Part shown: positions 1 through 12,060 of the stretch, one piece after another | Layout: each line of letters starts with the position of its first letter | Numbering within the stretch: position 1 is the stretch's first letter | DNA from: Amyelois transitella | Taxonomy: Eukaryota; Arthropoda; Insecta; Lepidoptera; Pyralidae | Direction: 5' to 3' | Assembly: GCF_032362555.1 (NCBI RefSeq) | Contig: NC_083508.1 | Location: 1,331,001-1,395,000 of the forward strand | Length of the DNA: 64,000 nucleotides | Notes under the pieces: generated by a model | Databases searched by the model: none | The model's input: the letters and a program-made list of their open reading frames with translations, nothing else | What the model was told of the DNA's origin: nothing | Program-made: the position numbers and the translations under genes

Positions 1-102
1 GTATTAGTGCGGTGTGAGGGTAGAACCACACGGCACTCTCTTAATTAAAAAGCAATTATTGACAAAGTGTTTCTATAAATGGAAATATATGTATATGTTG
101 AC

Positions 103-352
103 GGCCTCTGTGGCTCAGCGGTAGTACGCTTGTCTGCGACACCGGAGGTGAGGGTTCGAATCCCGGTCAGGGCATGATGAGAAAAGAACTTTTTCTGATT
201 GGCCTGGGTCTTGGATGTTTATCTATATAAGTATTTATTATAAAATATAATATCGTTGAGTTAGTATCTCGTAACACAAGTTTCGAACTTACTTCGAGGC
301 TAACTCAATCTGTGTAATTTGTCCCGTATATATTTATTTATATTTTATATTA
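103..352 (+). repeat. Family C: tRNA-derived SINE, near full length
   Basis: Starts GACGGCCTCTGTGGCTCAGC. An RNA polymerase III A box (TGGCTCAGCGG) and B box (GGTTCGAATCC, 153-163) form a tRNA-like head; an unrelated body with GTTGAGTTAGTATCTCG follows, ending in a TATTTATTTA-rich tail. It is a retroposon, not a working tRNA gene, because no acceptor stem closes. Confidence 0.8.
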
Positions 353-546
353 TATCTGTCCGTCTGTTTGTCACTGTCGGTCTCGATCGTAATGGAGGCA
401 AAGCAGGCGTGTGTTGTTTAATATCGCGTATCGAATCGATCTATTTATATATTTTGACTTGCAGTTGTTCTCTGTTTCGTCCGAGTTGCATTCATGAAGT
501 TCCTAAGTATGTAAATAGTGAAATATAAAAACATATTTATTTATAT

Positions 547-970
547 ACATACATACATACATATGGTCACGTCTATATCCCTTGCAGAGTAGACAGAGCC
601 AACAGTCTTGAAAAAACTGATTGGCCACGTTCAGCTATTTAGCTTAATGATAGAATTGAGATTCAAATAGTGACAAGTCCATTGCCTAAAAAAGAATCCC
701 AAGTTTGTAAGACCATTCCTTAGTCGCCTTTTACGACATCCATTGGAAAAAGATGGAGTGGTCCTATTGTTTTTTGTATTGGTGCCGGGAACCACACGGC
801 ACGTCTATTTCCCTTGCGGGGTAGACAAAGCCAACAGTCTTGAAAATACTGAATGATTCGTTCAACTGTAGGGCTTAATAAAGTAATTACGAGATTCAAA
901 GAGTGACAGATTGCTAGCTCATCACCTACATGAAGAATCCAATTCTAAACTGGCGGGAACCACACGGCAA
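547..970 (-). repeat. Family A retroposon, one full and one deleted copy in tandem
   Basis: On the + strand it runs from (CATA)n and TGGTCACGTCTATATCCC to GTGCCGGGAACCACACGGCA, ending near 802. A second copy, lacking its tail and much of the interior, follows directly to about 970. Confidence 0.8.
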
Positions 971-1280
971 TTACGTTTTTTTGTTTCACGTACAACACAT
1001 GTAAATAAGTATATAAAATATGCCATGTTTCAATGTGGCTTCAAGATAATTTTACATATTTTGTCGTGATAATCTGCCTTCCATCACGGAGCTAGTCACC
1101 GGAACCTAATTAAGGTGGTAATATGTAATTAAGACAAAAACCCTGATCCATGAGACCCTCATTTCACGATTCATTGGCCGCGTCTTCAGACATTGCAGCC
1201 TCCCTCGACGGCTTATTTGTCGCTAATAACCGAATCATTAAGTTTATTAATAGTAAGTTTAAACTACAAATTTATTATTT

Positions 1281-1544
1281 GTGCCGTGTGGTTCCCGGCA
1301 CCAATACGAAGAAAAGAATAGGAACACTCCGTCTCTTTCCCATGGATGTTGTAAAAGGCGACTAAGGGATAGGCTTACAAACTTGGGATTCTTTTTTAGC
1401 CGATGGGCTAGCAACCTGTCACTATTTGAATCACAATTCTGTCATTATGCCTAATAGCTGAACGTGGCCATTCAGTCTTTTCAAGACTGGTGGCTCTGTC
1501 TACTCCGCAAGGGATATCGACGTGACCATATGTATGTATGTATG
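1281..1544 (+). repeat. Family A retroposon, full length, with target-site duplication
   Basis: Begins with the hairpin head GTGCCGTGTGGTTCCCGGCA (GTGCCG pairs with CGGCAC) and ends in a TATG tract. Imperfect direct repeats flank it: TACAAATTTATTA at 1265-1277 and TACAAAATTATTA at 1545-1557, one mismatch. This supports retroposition and fixes the polarity: hairpin head first, (TATG)n tail last. Confidence 0.85.
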
Positions 1545-1855
1545 TACAAAATTATTACGAACTACAGTTTGCCTGCATCTCCTGCCCGCGTGATACGAAA
1601 AATCGTTAGACGTTCCTGCGGGAATATCGGGAAGGGAGCCCTTAGTGGATCCCCTTAAACATAAGGAATCTAATTGCAAAATTTTAGATCATTATATTCA
1701 AATAGATTCAAGTACCCCATGCAATGTAGACAGAGCTACATATAATGTCACAAAATTCGTAACTCCTTTGCCTAAAAGAACAATTCTACATACTTTTTTC
1801 TAATTGGACTTGATCATGGATGTTTTTTTTAAATAAGTAGGTATTTATTATAAAA

Positions 1856-2125
1856 CTAGCTGTGCCCGCGACTTCGTCTTCTCGTGGAATAGTTATTATG
1901 GACATCATTGAAACCCTCAAGGATAAATAATTTTCCCCGGTTTTTTTTCACATTTTCCATTATTTCTTTGCTGCTTATAGTTGCAGTGTGCTGTTATATA
2001 GGCTAAAGCCTTCCTCGATAAATGGTCTATTCGACGCAAATAGAATTTTTCAATTCGGACCAGTAGTTCCTGAGATTAGCGCGTTCAAACAAACAAACTC
2101 TTCAGCTTTATAATATTAGTATAGA
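1856..2125 (-). mobile_element. Family B non-autonomous Helitron-like element nested in a SINE
   Basis: On the minus strand it begins TCTATACTAATATTATAAAG and ends ...CAGCTAG. It has split a family C SINE (left half about 1795-1855, right half 2126-2224). Removing it restores the SINE junction seen intact near 41337. Host bases are A on the left and T on the right, with no target duplication, as Helitrons insert. Confidence 0.85.
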
Positions 2126-3246
2126 TATAGTATTGTTGAGTTAATATCTCGTAACACAAGTCTAGAACTTATTTCGAGGCTAACTCAATCTGTGTAATTT
2201 GTCCCGTATATATTTATTTATTTATCGTAACGTAATTGTACCTATAAAAAATTATCACCGTGTTTGCCTGCAAATAAATTCATTTAATTTCCATAAATAT
2301 CAATACTGAAACATAAAATTTACTGTATTCGTAAAGTTAGAGTACCTATACGTTAATCAGAGTCCATCGTCTATAGGTACACAATTAAGATTCCTCGCAA
2401 AAGTCCATTGGCCGGAGGTCCAATGACAAGTAACTGTATTAACCGACGAGAAATAAATTACTAATAAGTCAATAAAAGCTGCCTGAGCTTTCGTAAGCAT
2501 CCGGTGCGAGCTTCCTGTCTCCCGTTTAGGAAGTAAGTGCTTTTAATAAAAAGGGTTGGCAAAAGCTCGCTACAAGAAATTCTTATAAAAACATGTTAAA
2601 AGCATTTATGTCTATCTTTGGCTTTGGGTCTTTGCTATACAAGTTTCATTCTATTTCTAAATACTTATATTTTTTTTAACAAAATCATTTTTTAGATTAA
2701 AAAAAATTGTAGGTAATTTTTAATTTTCCCTTGTTAAGGAATAGAAAGTATTCAGTTTTAGTATTTTTGGAAGCTGGAATGGAATGGAACAAAAAAACAA
2801 ATTGTTCACACAGGAAAAACAAATAAAAAGAAAAATTTGGTCTGTCACCATTTTGATTCGAACGGAAGATTCAAACTATTATTTTTTTTTATTTAAATAA
2901 TTAAATTTCCATTTTCATAGTGCAATTTTATTGATGATTGAAAACTAATGTTTTTATATTTTTTTCTAAAATTAACATCTCGATTTCTTAGTCTCGATAG
3001 CCCTAAGAATTGAGAGACTTGTCATTAATAATTCCGAAGCATTAAATTGGTCCTTCGCTTCCCACATACTGATGCGTTCGCATTATAACACGCGTCGATT
3101 GTCTGTCTGTTCATAGCATTACAATACAGTGCCAAACAAGCTTTAGAAGGAAGTCGCGTTATTATTGTGCGGCCTAAGGTGTGATTTGTGCTTCTGGTCC
3201 TCATAAATTTTTGGCTATGTTGATGACTCTCTGCTTCTATTCATGC

Positions 3247-3486
3247 ATTTATTCATATAATCACGTCTATATCCCTTGCGGGCTAGATAGAGCGAGCAGT
3301 CTTGAAAGACTGACAGGCCACGTTCAGCTGTTAGGCTTTATGATAGAATTGAGATTCAAATGGTGACAGGTTCCTAGCCCAACCATCATCCCTATATAAG
3401 CCTATCCCTTAGTCACCTTTTACGACACCTATAGGAGAGAGACGGAGTGGTCCCATTTTTTCATTGGTGCCGGGAACCACACGGTA
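3247..3486 (-). repeat. Family A retroposon
   Basis: Nearly complete, from ATAATCACGTCTATATCCC to GGTGCCGGGAACCACACGG. A deleted fragment of the same family follows at about 3836-3895. Confidence 0.75.
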
Positions 3487-5273
3487 TTCATCTTCTTCCT
3501 GGATTTTTTAAATTATTATACAGACAGACATTGTAACAGTCTGTCACAGGAAGTGATTTGTCTATGCTAGGCATAATGTCTCGTTTGTTTCAAACTATCG
3601 CCGTTGGGTTTACGACGATTTTATGAAACATCGGAATGTAAACATTTTTTTAACGATCTTACCAAAAAAAGATAACTCATAGCCTGCCGTCTCCTACGAA
3701 AGGGGGATTAAAATCGAAATGGGGAGTTAAAGAGAAGGAAGACCAATGGAAGAGACTGTAAAGAGTGTTTTACACAACGACAAATAACTGAAAGGATTGT
3801 GAAAAGTTTTTATGGTCGCCTACCTTGTTGGTCGGTTGCTAGCCCAAACGAAGAATCCCAAGTTTATAAGCAATTAACTTAGTCACCTTTTATTATTTAT
3901 TTATTTATTTATCTGGAAGCTTATCGACTAAATTTACAACACAAACGAAAAAAATAGCAATATGAAGCCATTTACAAATCTTCACTTATAGAAGTAAAAT
4001 AAGCAATGTAAAAACCGACTTAATAGAAAAATATTAAAAGCTAACTTATGAGTAAATTAACATATGTACCATGCTACTTGAAAATGAAAAACTTAAGAAA
4101 CAGAGAAAAAAGAAATAATAAGTGAGAGAAGGTTGCGCTAAACTAAATCAGAAAAAAACTTATTACTAATTGATGCCCCTTAAAGATGTCAGTTTTTGTC
4201 CTAGAATGTATGTGCTTATCTCGGAAAGTTGTGAACGGGATGCTGTTTAAACCTGGGGCGGGTCGCTAGTTTATCATAACATATTATACCATTGAGTTAG
4301 TATCTTATAACACAAGTCTCGAACTTACCTCCTTTGGGGCTAACTAAACCTCTTTAAAAAAGAAGTATAATCTTACCTGCTAAGTGAAACGAAAATAGGT
4401 AGCGTAGCCATTGCGTGTTGCCTGAAAAAAAAAACTTTATTTCAATTTCTTTCATTAAGTTTTTTAAAAAGATCATCCACTCTACCACAATTGCGCGGGC
4501 TTTCGCTTCCATAGAAATTAAAAATAAAAAAAGAACCTTTTGTTACTTCTAATGGTTTTATTTGGCTTTATCCCAAATATAATCAAAATCGGTCTAGTGT
4601 TTTCGTTACAAACAAATATACAAATCTTTTCTATTTTAATAGTACTTACTGTTGCCCTTATATTTCTATAAATTTTAACGTTATATGTTATTCCAACAAC
4701 TAAGCTGCAAAGTTTCATGAAAATCCGTGTAGTAGATAAGTACCTAGTTTTCGTGTTAAAAATTAAAAAACACACACATCCTTACCAACGTTCGCATGTA
4801 CAATTTTAAGTTAGTAGGATGGGTGTAAACTAATCATTATAAGTAGCAAAGAGCAAAAATTTATTTTTAATTTAAATAAAAAATAAGAACACAGTTGTCT
4901 CTATTTTTAATTTAGTGACCGGACGTGGTATCTGCAGCCAAACCATAGACAATAGAGCGATTCGATAAGCGCTTTATCTATTGTTCCAATTCAGTTATCA
5001 CAATGCCTCTATTTCTTGCCGCATCTTTTTGGACATGGTTCATGTGATTTTGATAGTAACTTGATAAGTGAAATTGGGGTGTCATGGTATGGTGTCGTAT
5101 TGCTAGTGGGGTTCCCTTTTAGTTTTCCTGTGTGTTTTCATGATTATTAAAAGACAATATATTTTAATTCAACGTTAGTTGACCTATTTTTGTAATATGA
5201 AAATAAAATACAAACAAACTGCTTAAGAACATGTTTATAAACATTTAAACATACTTATAAATGAATACACTTT

Positions 5274-5440
5274 ATAAGGGATACGCTTATAAACTTGGTA
5301 TTGTGCTTTTAGGCGATGGGCTAGCAACCTGTCACTATTTGTATCTCAAACCTAACAGCTGAACGTGGCCTGTCCGACTTTCAAGACTGCTGTCTCTGTC
5401 TGCCCCGCAGGGGATATAGACGTAATTGTATGAAAGAATA
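5274..5440 (+). repeat. Family A retroposon, 5'-truncated
   Basis: Begins within AAGGGATACGCTTATAAAC and runs to the GACGTAATTGTATG tail. Confidence 0.7.
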
Positions 5441-6065
5441 AATGAACCTACTAATCGGTAGGTAGGTACTACCTATATTAAGTTTCTTAATTCGTTAACT
5501 GTCTAAATAGTTATAGTAACTAGGTAATGTGTTTATCTCATCGAAGCACAGAGGTGGAGTGTGAGAGATGAGAGAGGGCTTATAAAGATATCTTTATACA
5601 ACAAATGCCCTAATTATTAGGTATAAAACCAAAGCCACGGGCAGACGACTGTATGCGTCAATAGGAGTAATAAGATAGAAAATACAGAATAATGAATTTC
5701 ACCCTAACAAAACGAAACACCGACCTCGAATTGCCAGGGTGTAATTGTTTGCTTTGTAAAAATGTAGGGGAAAATTAAGGGGGATACGATGATATTTGGA
5801 AAAGGGCGATAAAAGCGCTTTTAAAAGCTTTCCAATCAGCAAACAGATACACCTATTTGCTTTACTTCTTTAACTTATCATGAAATGTAAAATCGACGAA
5901 GACGTAGCTTTCATTACTTTGCCATAATGTATTGTAGGTACTACAACATTAGTTCCTAGTCCGTAAGAACTTGAATGACGTTTTGCGATTAGATAAATAA
6001 ACTATTACTTTATGACCTTCAAAACGAAATACACATTTAAACTTAGAACTTTAAAAAACACTTAC

Positions 6066-6240
6066 TTGCTTTCTGTTGATAATTAACTTCATATATAGTT
6101 TTTTGTCACATCACTTTTCAAATCACAATGTTTTTTTTAATCGTTCAATCACTGGCCACAAACAAAACAGTCTTTAGGTCGATGTTGATTTAAAACATTC
6201 GATATTCAAAAAAGTTTTTTCCCGCGTTCGAAACGTCACA
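6066..6240 (-). other. Possible 5' exon and promoter of a leftward gene (tentative)
   Basis: On the minus strand, CpG-rich DNA (about 6225-6300) leads into a leader sequence and an ATG at 6092. Nine codons (MKLIINRKQ) end at a strong donor, CAA|GTAAGT, at 6066/6065. It resembles an insect first exon with a 5' UTR. No second exon is visible to the left, so its gene would lie beyond the window. It could be chance. Confidence 0.3.
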
Positions 6241-7727
6241 ACACGAGCGCGCGACGCGTCACACTTTTTCTCTATGGACAAATGTCTGCCGAAGGCGGGC
6301 TATTTTTATTAGGTCTTTGCATGGGGTTGTGGTTACTATAATTTGAGGCGAGTGAATTATCCGATCCGCGCATGCGTGGTGGTCGCACTCATGGGTACGC
6401 AAATAAGCGGGTCTAGAAATAACAATTTCGCGTGGGGCTGGTTCTTATTGCGAAACCATAATGAAGTTCAATAGCATAGTTTCTAAACATGTCCTCGATT
6501 TTAGTAAGCACAGCTATTAATTAACATAGCTCTCCTCGTCTACATAGATACAAACACATATCACACGTTTCACCTCCTCGCACGTTACGTGGTAGGCAGA
6601 GCCATTTGAGGCTCACAAATGCAGCAGGATGTTATAATGATTGAAGCGATGTTAACAGGTCGCTAGCCTATCTAGTCTAAAAAGTTCACTTGGTTTGTAA
6701 GTTTTACCAGCTGCTCGAGAAGAGAGGAGTTATGTTAATTCCACCCTTCGTATTTTCTTCGCTACTAGATCGCTTGGACCAAGATTTAGCGCAACATTTT
6801 GATTAAAATAAACAACCTTTACTTAGCCTTTACAAATTTCTCAAAAGTTTTTTTTTTATATCAAACAAACAGACAAACAATACTGCGAAGCGAATGGAAT
6901 CATAAGGCGCAGGCGCATGGTCGGCCGAGCGCACTTCCTGCGCACCCACACCACATCACCTGCTAAGATATTAACATAAAAGAGCCAGCGATATGGGTGA
7001 ATAATTTGGCTGTGGTACAATCCTGTCTTTTTATTTGTGTGATGGGATTTTGAAAATATAATCCTTAAGTAGATACTAATAATAAGCTAGTTTTTTGGCC
7101 AGGATTTGCAATCCGTATTGTATGTACCCCTAAGTGGTTTGTAAACTATTCTTTATTGTATTTGGATTTAAGGGATAGGCTTATAAACTTGGGATTCTTC
7201 ATTTCGACGATGGGCTAGCAACCTGTCACTATTTGAATCTCAATTCTATTACAAAGCCAAACAGCTGAACGTGGCTGTTCACTTTTTCAAGACTGTTGGC
7301 TCTGTATACTCCGCAAGGGATATAGATGTGACTATATGAATGTACTTGACTTTAAGGATACCTGCAATGTTTCAAAGATAAAACAAATGCTATTATTATT
7401 ATTATTTAAAAAAAAATACCTCACTACGCAGACCTGTTTTAAAAAAAAACACCTCCTGTTAAATCAGTAATGTCCAGTTAACGTCATAATAAAAAGCGAA
7501 ACAGCGATAGTAATGCGCGCAATAAAAACTGCGACTTGCGTTAGTGTGTGTCAAGACCCGTGTTTGACTATTTACTCGTACTTTAGTCAATCAACCTTTT
7601 TTTATCGATAATTTTCCATCATCTTACCTAAATCGAAACTCGTTAAACGACACCCATCAAATTTGACAATGCACAAATCAAAACTAACAAGCGTACCTAA
7701 TCAATCGAATATATTTCTATTTTCATA
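6241..7727. other. Intergenic region upstream of CYB5D1
   Basis: CpG-rich at about 6230-6440. A 5'-truncated family A copy on the + strand lies at 7169-7350, and an ATT triplet run at about 7392-7406. A sequence shared with a foldback family (CATAATAAAAAGCGAAACAG) occurs at about 7485-7505. No other exon seen. Confidence 0.5.
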
Positions 7728-10355
7728 ATGATATATACAAAACAAGAGTGGTACACGCCCGCCGAAGTTGCCGTCCACAATAAAGCTACTGATTGCTGGG
7801 TATCCCTCAACGGCAAAGTCCTGGATTTGACTTCATGGCTGGAACAGCAGTTCAGGCTGTGCAAATGTAGGAAAAACTGCTCCTGCCCTGTCAAAAATTG
7901 GTACTGCAGTGAGGAATGTATCGAATATTGCCCCTGTTTCAAAAGGGGATTCTTTTATTGCGATGCGAAAAGGGTGAGTGTTATAAATATATATGTGTTA
8001 GTCAGTAACAACACCGACCGTAACTTAAATAGGGAGAAGACGACTTTCCTTTCCTTTCGGGAGATGATCATGACTCTGACCGCCTGCCAAAGGAAAATTA
8101 TTAGAGTGGATATTAAAAATGATATATTAAATATATATTGCCTTGGTGAACAAACCATACTTTTGGAATATCCAGTTACCAGCTGTGCCCGCGACTTCGT
8201 CCGCGTGGAATAGTTATTTTGGGCACCATTGAAGCCCTCAAGGATGAATAATTTTCCCCGTTTTTTTTTCACATTTTCCATTATTTCTTCGCTCTTTATA
8301 GTTGCCGCTTGATGTTACTTATATATAGCCTAAAGCCTTCCTCGATAAATGGTCTATTCAACACAAAAATAATTTTTCAATTTTAACCAGTAGTTCCTGA
8401 TATCAGCGTGTTCAAACAAACAAACAAACTCTTCAGCTTTATAATATTAGTATAGATTAACCCCACTTTTCATCTGGGGCACATGTCCGTAGAACATTGA
8501 TTCTCGCCATTGCCATCACTTGACAGCATCTGCCCCTCAAAAGTCTTTACAGGCATTCTTTCAAAAACATACTTCCTTTCCAATATTCAAAGCTGGCAAT
8601 GACAATCCTCGCGTTCGCTGGCAAAGACATCAGCCACTGGTTCAAATCCGACGAGTGGGTTCGCTACATCCACCCAATCGTTGGCTCCCACACCCCATAC
8701 ATGAGGCACGGGCCAGGACAGCGTCAACCCGTGGTGCCTTCCACAAGATGGCGCCCTATCGAATCTCCGTGGTGGCTGAATGAGAATTTTTTGGTTGGGA
8801 AAGTTACCGCCAAAACGAGGCCAATCAGGATTGTAAATACTTTGACAGGTATTTTTTTTTTATTTCTGGCACAAGTATCTTGTGGCTGTAGGTATTATAT
8901 AGCGGAACGTTCACTTTATCCAGGCGCCCACATCAAATTCGTTGCAACACGGGTCAGAACACCATCTGAAAAGCCTTAAGCAGTCATAATGATCCGGATA
9001 AAGTTCTTCAGCCTGATGAGCATAGGTCAATTACCTAATAGGTACTTATTGTCAAACAGTTGAGGGTTTGCCGGGTATAATATAGAAAGGTAAATCGTTC
9101 ATTTTCACAAGATGGCGACCTATGGAATCTCCGTTGATTTTGTGGTGGCAAAATTACCGCCAAAACGAGACCAGAGAATTGTCAAGAATGGGATAGTCAG
9201 GCTATTTTACGCCACCACCGCCTTTGCCCAAAAAATACATAAATCTTTTCAACCTCAATGCAGGTTCAACAGTAACCCTAGAAGTGTGCTCCGAGGAGAC
9301 GATCTACCAGATTATGATGCGTTACCTGCCCCACAACAGCCACATGCACTCCTACACCTGGCGGTACCTGGGCAAAGGGCTCTGCTACAACAAGACCTTG
9401 GCTGACAACGGGATAGCTGATGAAAGGGAGAGGTTCAATGATGTGGCGATAGCTGAGAATAACCATATACCGGCTCTGCTCATTTATTATAATGACGATT
9501 TGACTGAAGGTAAACGTCTTTTCACAAATAGAATCATACATACCTAATATAAATCACGTTATTATCCTTCACGGGGTATACAGAGCTAACAGTCACGGAG
9601 TGAAAGGCCCCGTTCAGCTGGTGTTTAGGCCCAATGATGTCCAAAGACAAAAATGCCTTTGCCAAAATATTAAAAACAAAATGTCACTGTCATTTTAGTG
9701 TAAAAATTTTAATTTTGACTTTTGGCGGCTTCACCGGCATTACGCGCTCTTTCTAAAAACTTGTAAACTAAACTTTTCTGAATACACAAAATTGCGAGAA
9801 AATTGAGTTTTTATTGGCTCCATTGTGTCAAGCGAAGACAGCTGGATAGCTTAGTGATAGAATTGCATTCAGATGCTGACAGGTTGCTAGCTCATCACCT
9901 TTGTAAATCCAAAGTTTGCCTTCGGCAGAATCATCTCTTTAAAAACTCCCGAAAATATACTGGCTGTGACAATAAGGCCATAAGGCTATAAACTAGTAGG
10001 TATCTCCTTTTCATAAATTTAAACCTTTTTGATCAAAAACTGCGTGGGTTACTTCCTTGTACAACTCATTACCAAAACAAAGATTATTATATAGTATGTT
10101 ATATAGTAGGTATAATGCAACGCGAAAGTTTAAATCAGTTATTTAGAAAATAACTTATCATAAGTATGTGTGTATTTTGTAGCTACAAAGTTATCTATCA
10201 TTCTATTTAAAATCAAAGGAATATGATCTTTGATTTGTTTTATAATATGATTCTAATCGTGAAATCTAACAATTTGCTCCCCAGATCCATCGCGAGATGA
10301 CTGTTTCTGCCACGACTTCATGTGTATGATACACAAAGACCAAAAATGTCGCTGA
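7728..10355 (+). CDS. CYB5D1: Cytochrome b5 domain-containing protein 1 (CYB5D1-like), 4 exons
   Basis: Exons 7728-7973, 8593-8848, 9264-9509 and 10285-10355 join in phase (819 nt, 272 aa). Donors are GTGAGT, GTATTT and GTAAAC, and each acceptor is AG. The N-terminus (WYTPAEVAVHNKATDCWVS, then VLDLTSW) and exon 2 (AGKDISHWF, YIHPIVG) form the divergent cytochrome b5 fold of the CYB5D1 family, which lacks the usual HPGG heme motif. Exon 3 (TLEV, RYLPHNS, YTW, LLIYYNDDLTE) is the conserved ubiquitin-like C-terminal half. Known for the family: a cilium or flagellum axoneme protein linked to radial spokes and redox control of beating. Odd points: about 40 residues with nine cysteines follow VLDLTSWLEQQF, and exon 4 adds a short tail with four more cysteines; vertebrate proteins stop after NDDLTEL. 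The ATG at 7728 is the first in frame. An AATAAA overlaps the end of the gene at 10356. Family assignment is firm; the exon 1 end is the least certain point. Confidence 0.9.
8179..8456 (-). mobile_element. Helitron-like element in CYB5D1 intron 1
   Basis: Reads on the + strand from AGCTGTGCCCGCGACTTCG to ATAATATTAGTATAGA. The CTAG terminus is decayed to CCAG. The right-hand host base is T. Confidence 0.75.
9556..9935 (-). repeat. Degenerate family A fragments in CYB5D1 intron 3
   Basis: Two decayed pieces (about 9556-9645 and 9838-9935) carry the recognisable TATCC..GGGGTA..ACAG and GACAGGTTGCTAGCTCATC segments. Confidence 0.55.
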
Positions 10356-10950
10356 AATAAATTCTACCTGTTTTCGACAGTTATACTGTAAACTATTTAG
10401 ATTATTTTATTTATTTTTTTGGTAAATAAAGAAAACTGTTACGCTACGATAAATTATTTGGGCAATTCTCAATCTTTATTAATACCTCAAGCATAAAGTA
10501 CCTCAAGCATAAAGTACTTACTATTTAAAGATTTTATGTAGTATTTTGGTTACATACCTACATAATTACTACGTTACCTATAGCCGCACACATACTCTTC
10601 TCCTTCCTGACTTTAGTCCCGGTTGCATCCTCACCAATCTGGCGAGGAGCCCGGAGTAAGCCCATGAGCAAGGATCCTGGGTTGGGCGAGTCAGGTTTTT
10701 ACACGAAGCGACTCCAGTCTCAACTCCGCAACCTTTGCAGGGGAACCTGACCCGTATTGGATCATATGGTTACACATCCAGTTGCCTGAATGTGCAGGTT
10801 TGCTCACGATGTTTTCCTTAAGAGCATTGGTTAGTAATTAAAAAGCCACAAACATACTTACACGCCATAATACCGACAATTATCTCATGTTGGGGCAAGT
10901 TGCCTATAAAAACAATTGATTGTCCCATTATATAAAGATGTAGATAGGTG

Positions 10951-11172
10951 TGCCGTGTGGTTCCGGCACCAATACAAGAAAGAATAGGACCACTCCATCT
11001 CTTTCCCATGGATGTCGTAATGCGACTAAGGGATAGGCTTACAAACTTGGGATTCTTTTTTAGGCGATGGGTTAGCAACTAAAAGCCAAATAGCTGAACG
11101 TGGCCATTCAGTCTTTTCAAGACTGTTGGCTCTGTCTACCCCGCAAGGGATATAGACATGACCATATGTAGA
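10951..11172 (+). repeat. Family A retroposon
   Basis: GTGCCGTGTGGTTCCGGCAC head to GACATGACCATATG tail, with a short internal deletion. Confidence 0.8.
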
Positions 11173-11689
11173 TAGGTACTTTTCAATAAATCAAAAACAA
11201 GTAATCGTCTATTAAATACATTTATTAGTAGACATAATTTAGAATACTGTATTATACATAAAATACAACCTTAAAATAAAAAAAAAGTAACAAACTCAGC
11301 AGTAGACATCGATATAAATGTATAAAACTGTAAATATAATTTATAGCAGATAATTGAACACAAAAATATTGCATTTAAGACACTACAATAAATTATTAGT
11401 ATCAGGCATGTAACTTGACCCAAAATAATTATTTTATACAAGGTAATAACCGCTGCTCCTGACACGTTAAACTTAAATTCGCGTCCCCGTGGAAATTCCA
11501 GAAAATTTTACACCTCAAAGTGTCCAATTTCCTTAAAATCGGACCAGTAATTTTAATATAAACTAAAATTCATGAACATTGATAAGACTTATTCGTGCAT
11601 TACGCTAGATTTCATAGCTTGTTGTGTGAATTCAAACACAAGTCTTATTTATTAGTAATGACTTGTATTTTTTTAACTGACCATGCCGC

Positions 11690-12060
11690 CTGCGACGGGC
11701 CCAAATATAACGGACAGGCCGAAGAGATCCTGGCTGGATACATATAATCACGTCTTTATCCCTTGCGGGGTAGACAGAGCCAACAGTCTTGTAAAGACTA
11801 ATAGGCCACGTTCAGCTGTTTGGCTTTAAGATGGAATTGAGATTCAAATAGTGACAGCCATCACCCATCACCTAAAAGAAGAATCCCAAGTTTATAAGCC
11901 TACCCCTTAGTCGCCTTTTACGACGTCCATGGGAAAGAGATGGAGTGGTCCTATTCTTTTTTCTATTCGTGCCGGGAACCACACGGCAAATCAAATCCTG
12001 GCTGGACGTCGCAAAAGATGATAGGCAATGGACTTTAAAGTGAAGACGCTGATAACCGGA
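11690..12060 (+). pseudogene. LINE reverse-transcriptase tail fragment, split by a retroposon
   Basis: When the family A insertion is left out, the + strand reads through ...DRPKRSWLDVAKDD, resembling the RPK.RWLD..  motif near the C-terminus of non-LTR retrotransposon polymerases. The frame ends soon after. LINE family not resolved; a remnant only. Confidence 0.5.
11739..11994 (-). repeat. Family A retroposon with exact 12-bp target-site duplication
   Basis: ATCCTGGCTGGA occurs at 11727-11738 and again at 11995-12006. It is the clearest retroposition scar in the window. Confidence 0.9.

Larger units (their letters stand above)
1..6065. other. Repeat-rich non-coding stretch at the left edge
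   Basis: No convincing coding exon. It holds SINE copies, family A retroposons, a Helitron nested in a SINE, and AT-rich single-copy-looking DNA (about 2230-3240, 4350-5270 and 5440-6060). At 3895-4330 there is AT-rich sequence of possible LINE origin, not resolved. If the 5' exon proposed at 6066-6240 is real, this is part of its first intron. Confidence 0.6.

Noticed and set aside
103-175. tRNA gene suggested by A and B boxes
   Set aside because: The acceptor stem does not pair and a SINE body follows; the same unit recurs at 41168 and 30748.
10605-10815. Coding exon suggested by GC-rich text (CTGGCGAGGAGCCCGG)
   Set aside because: The passage matches a dispersed lepidopteran repeat I remember, and no frame is open throughout.
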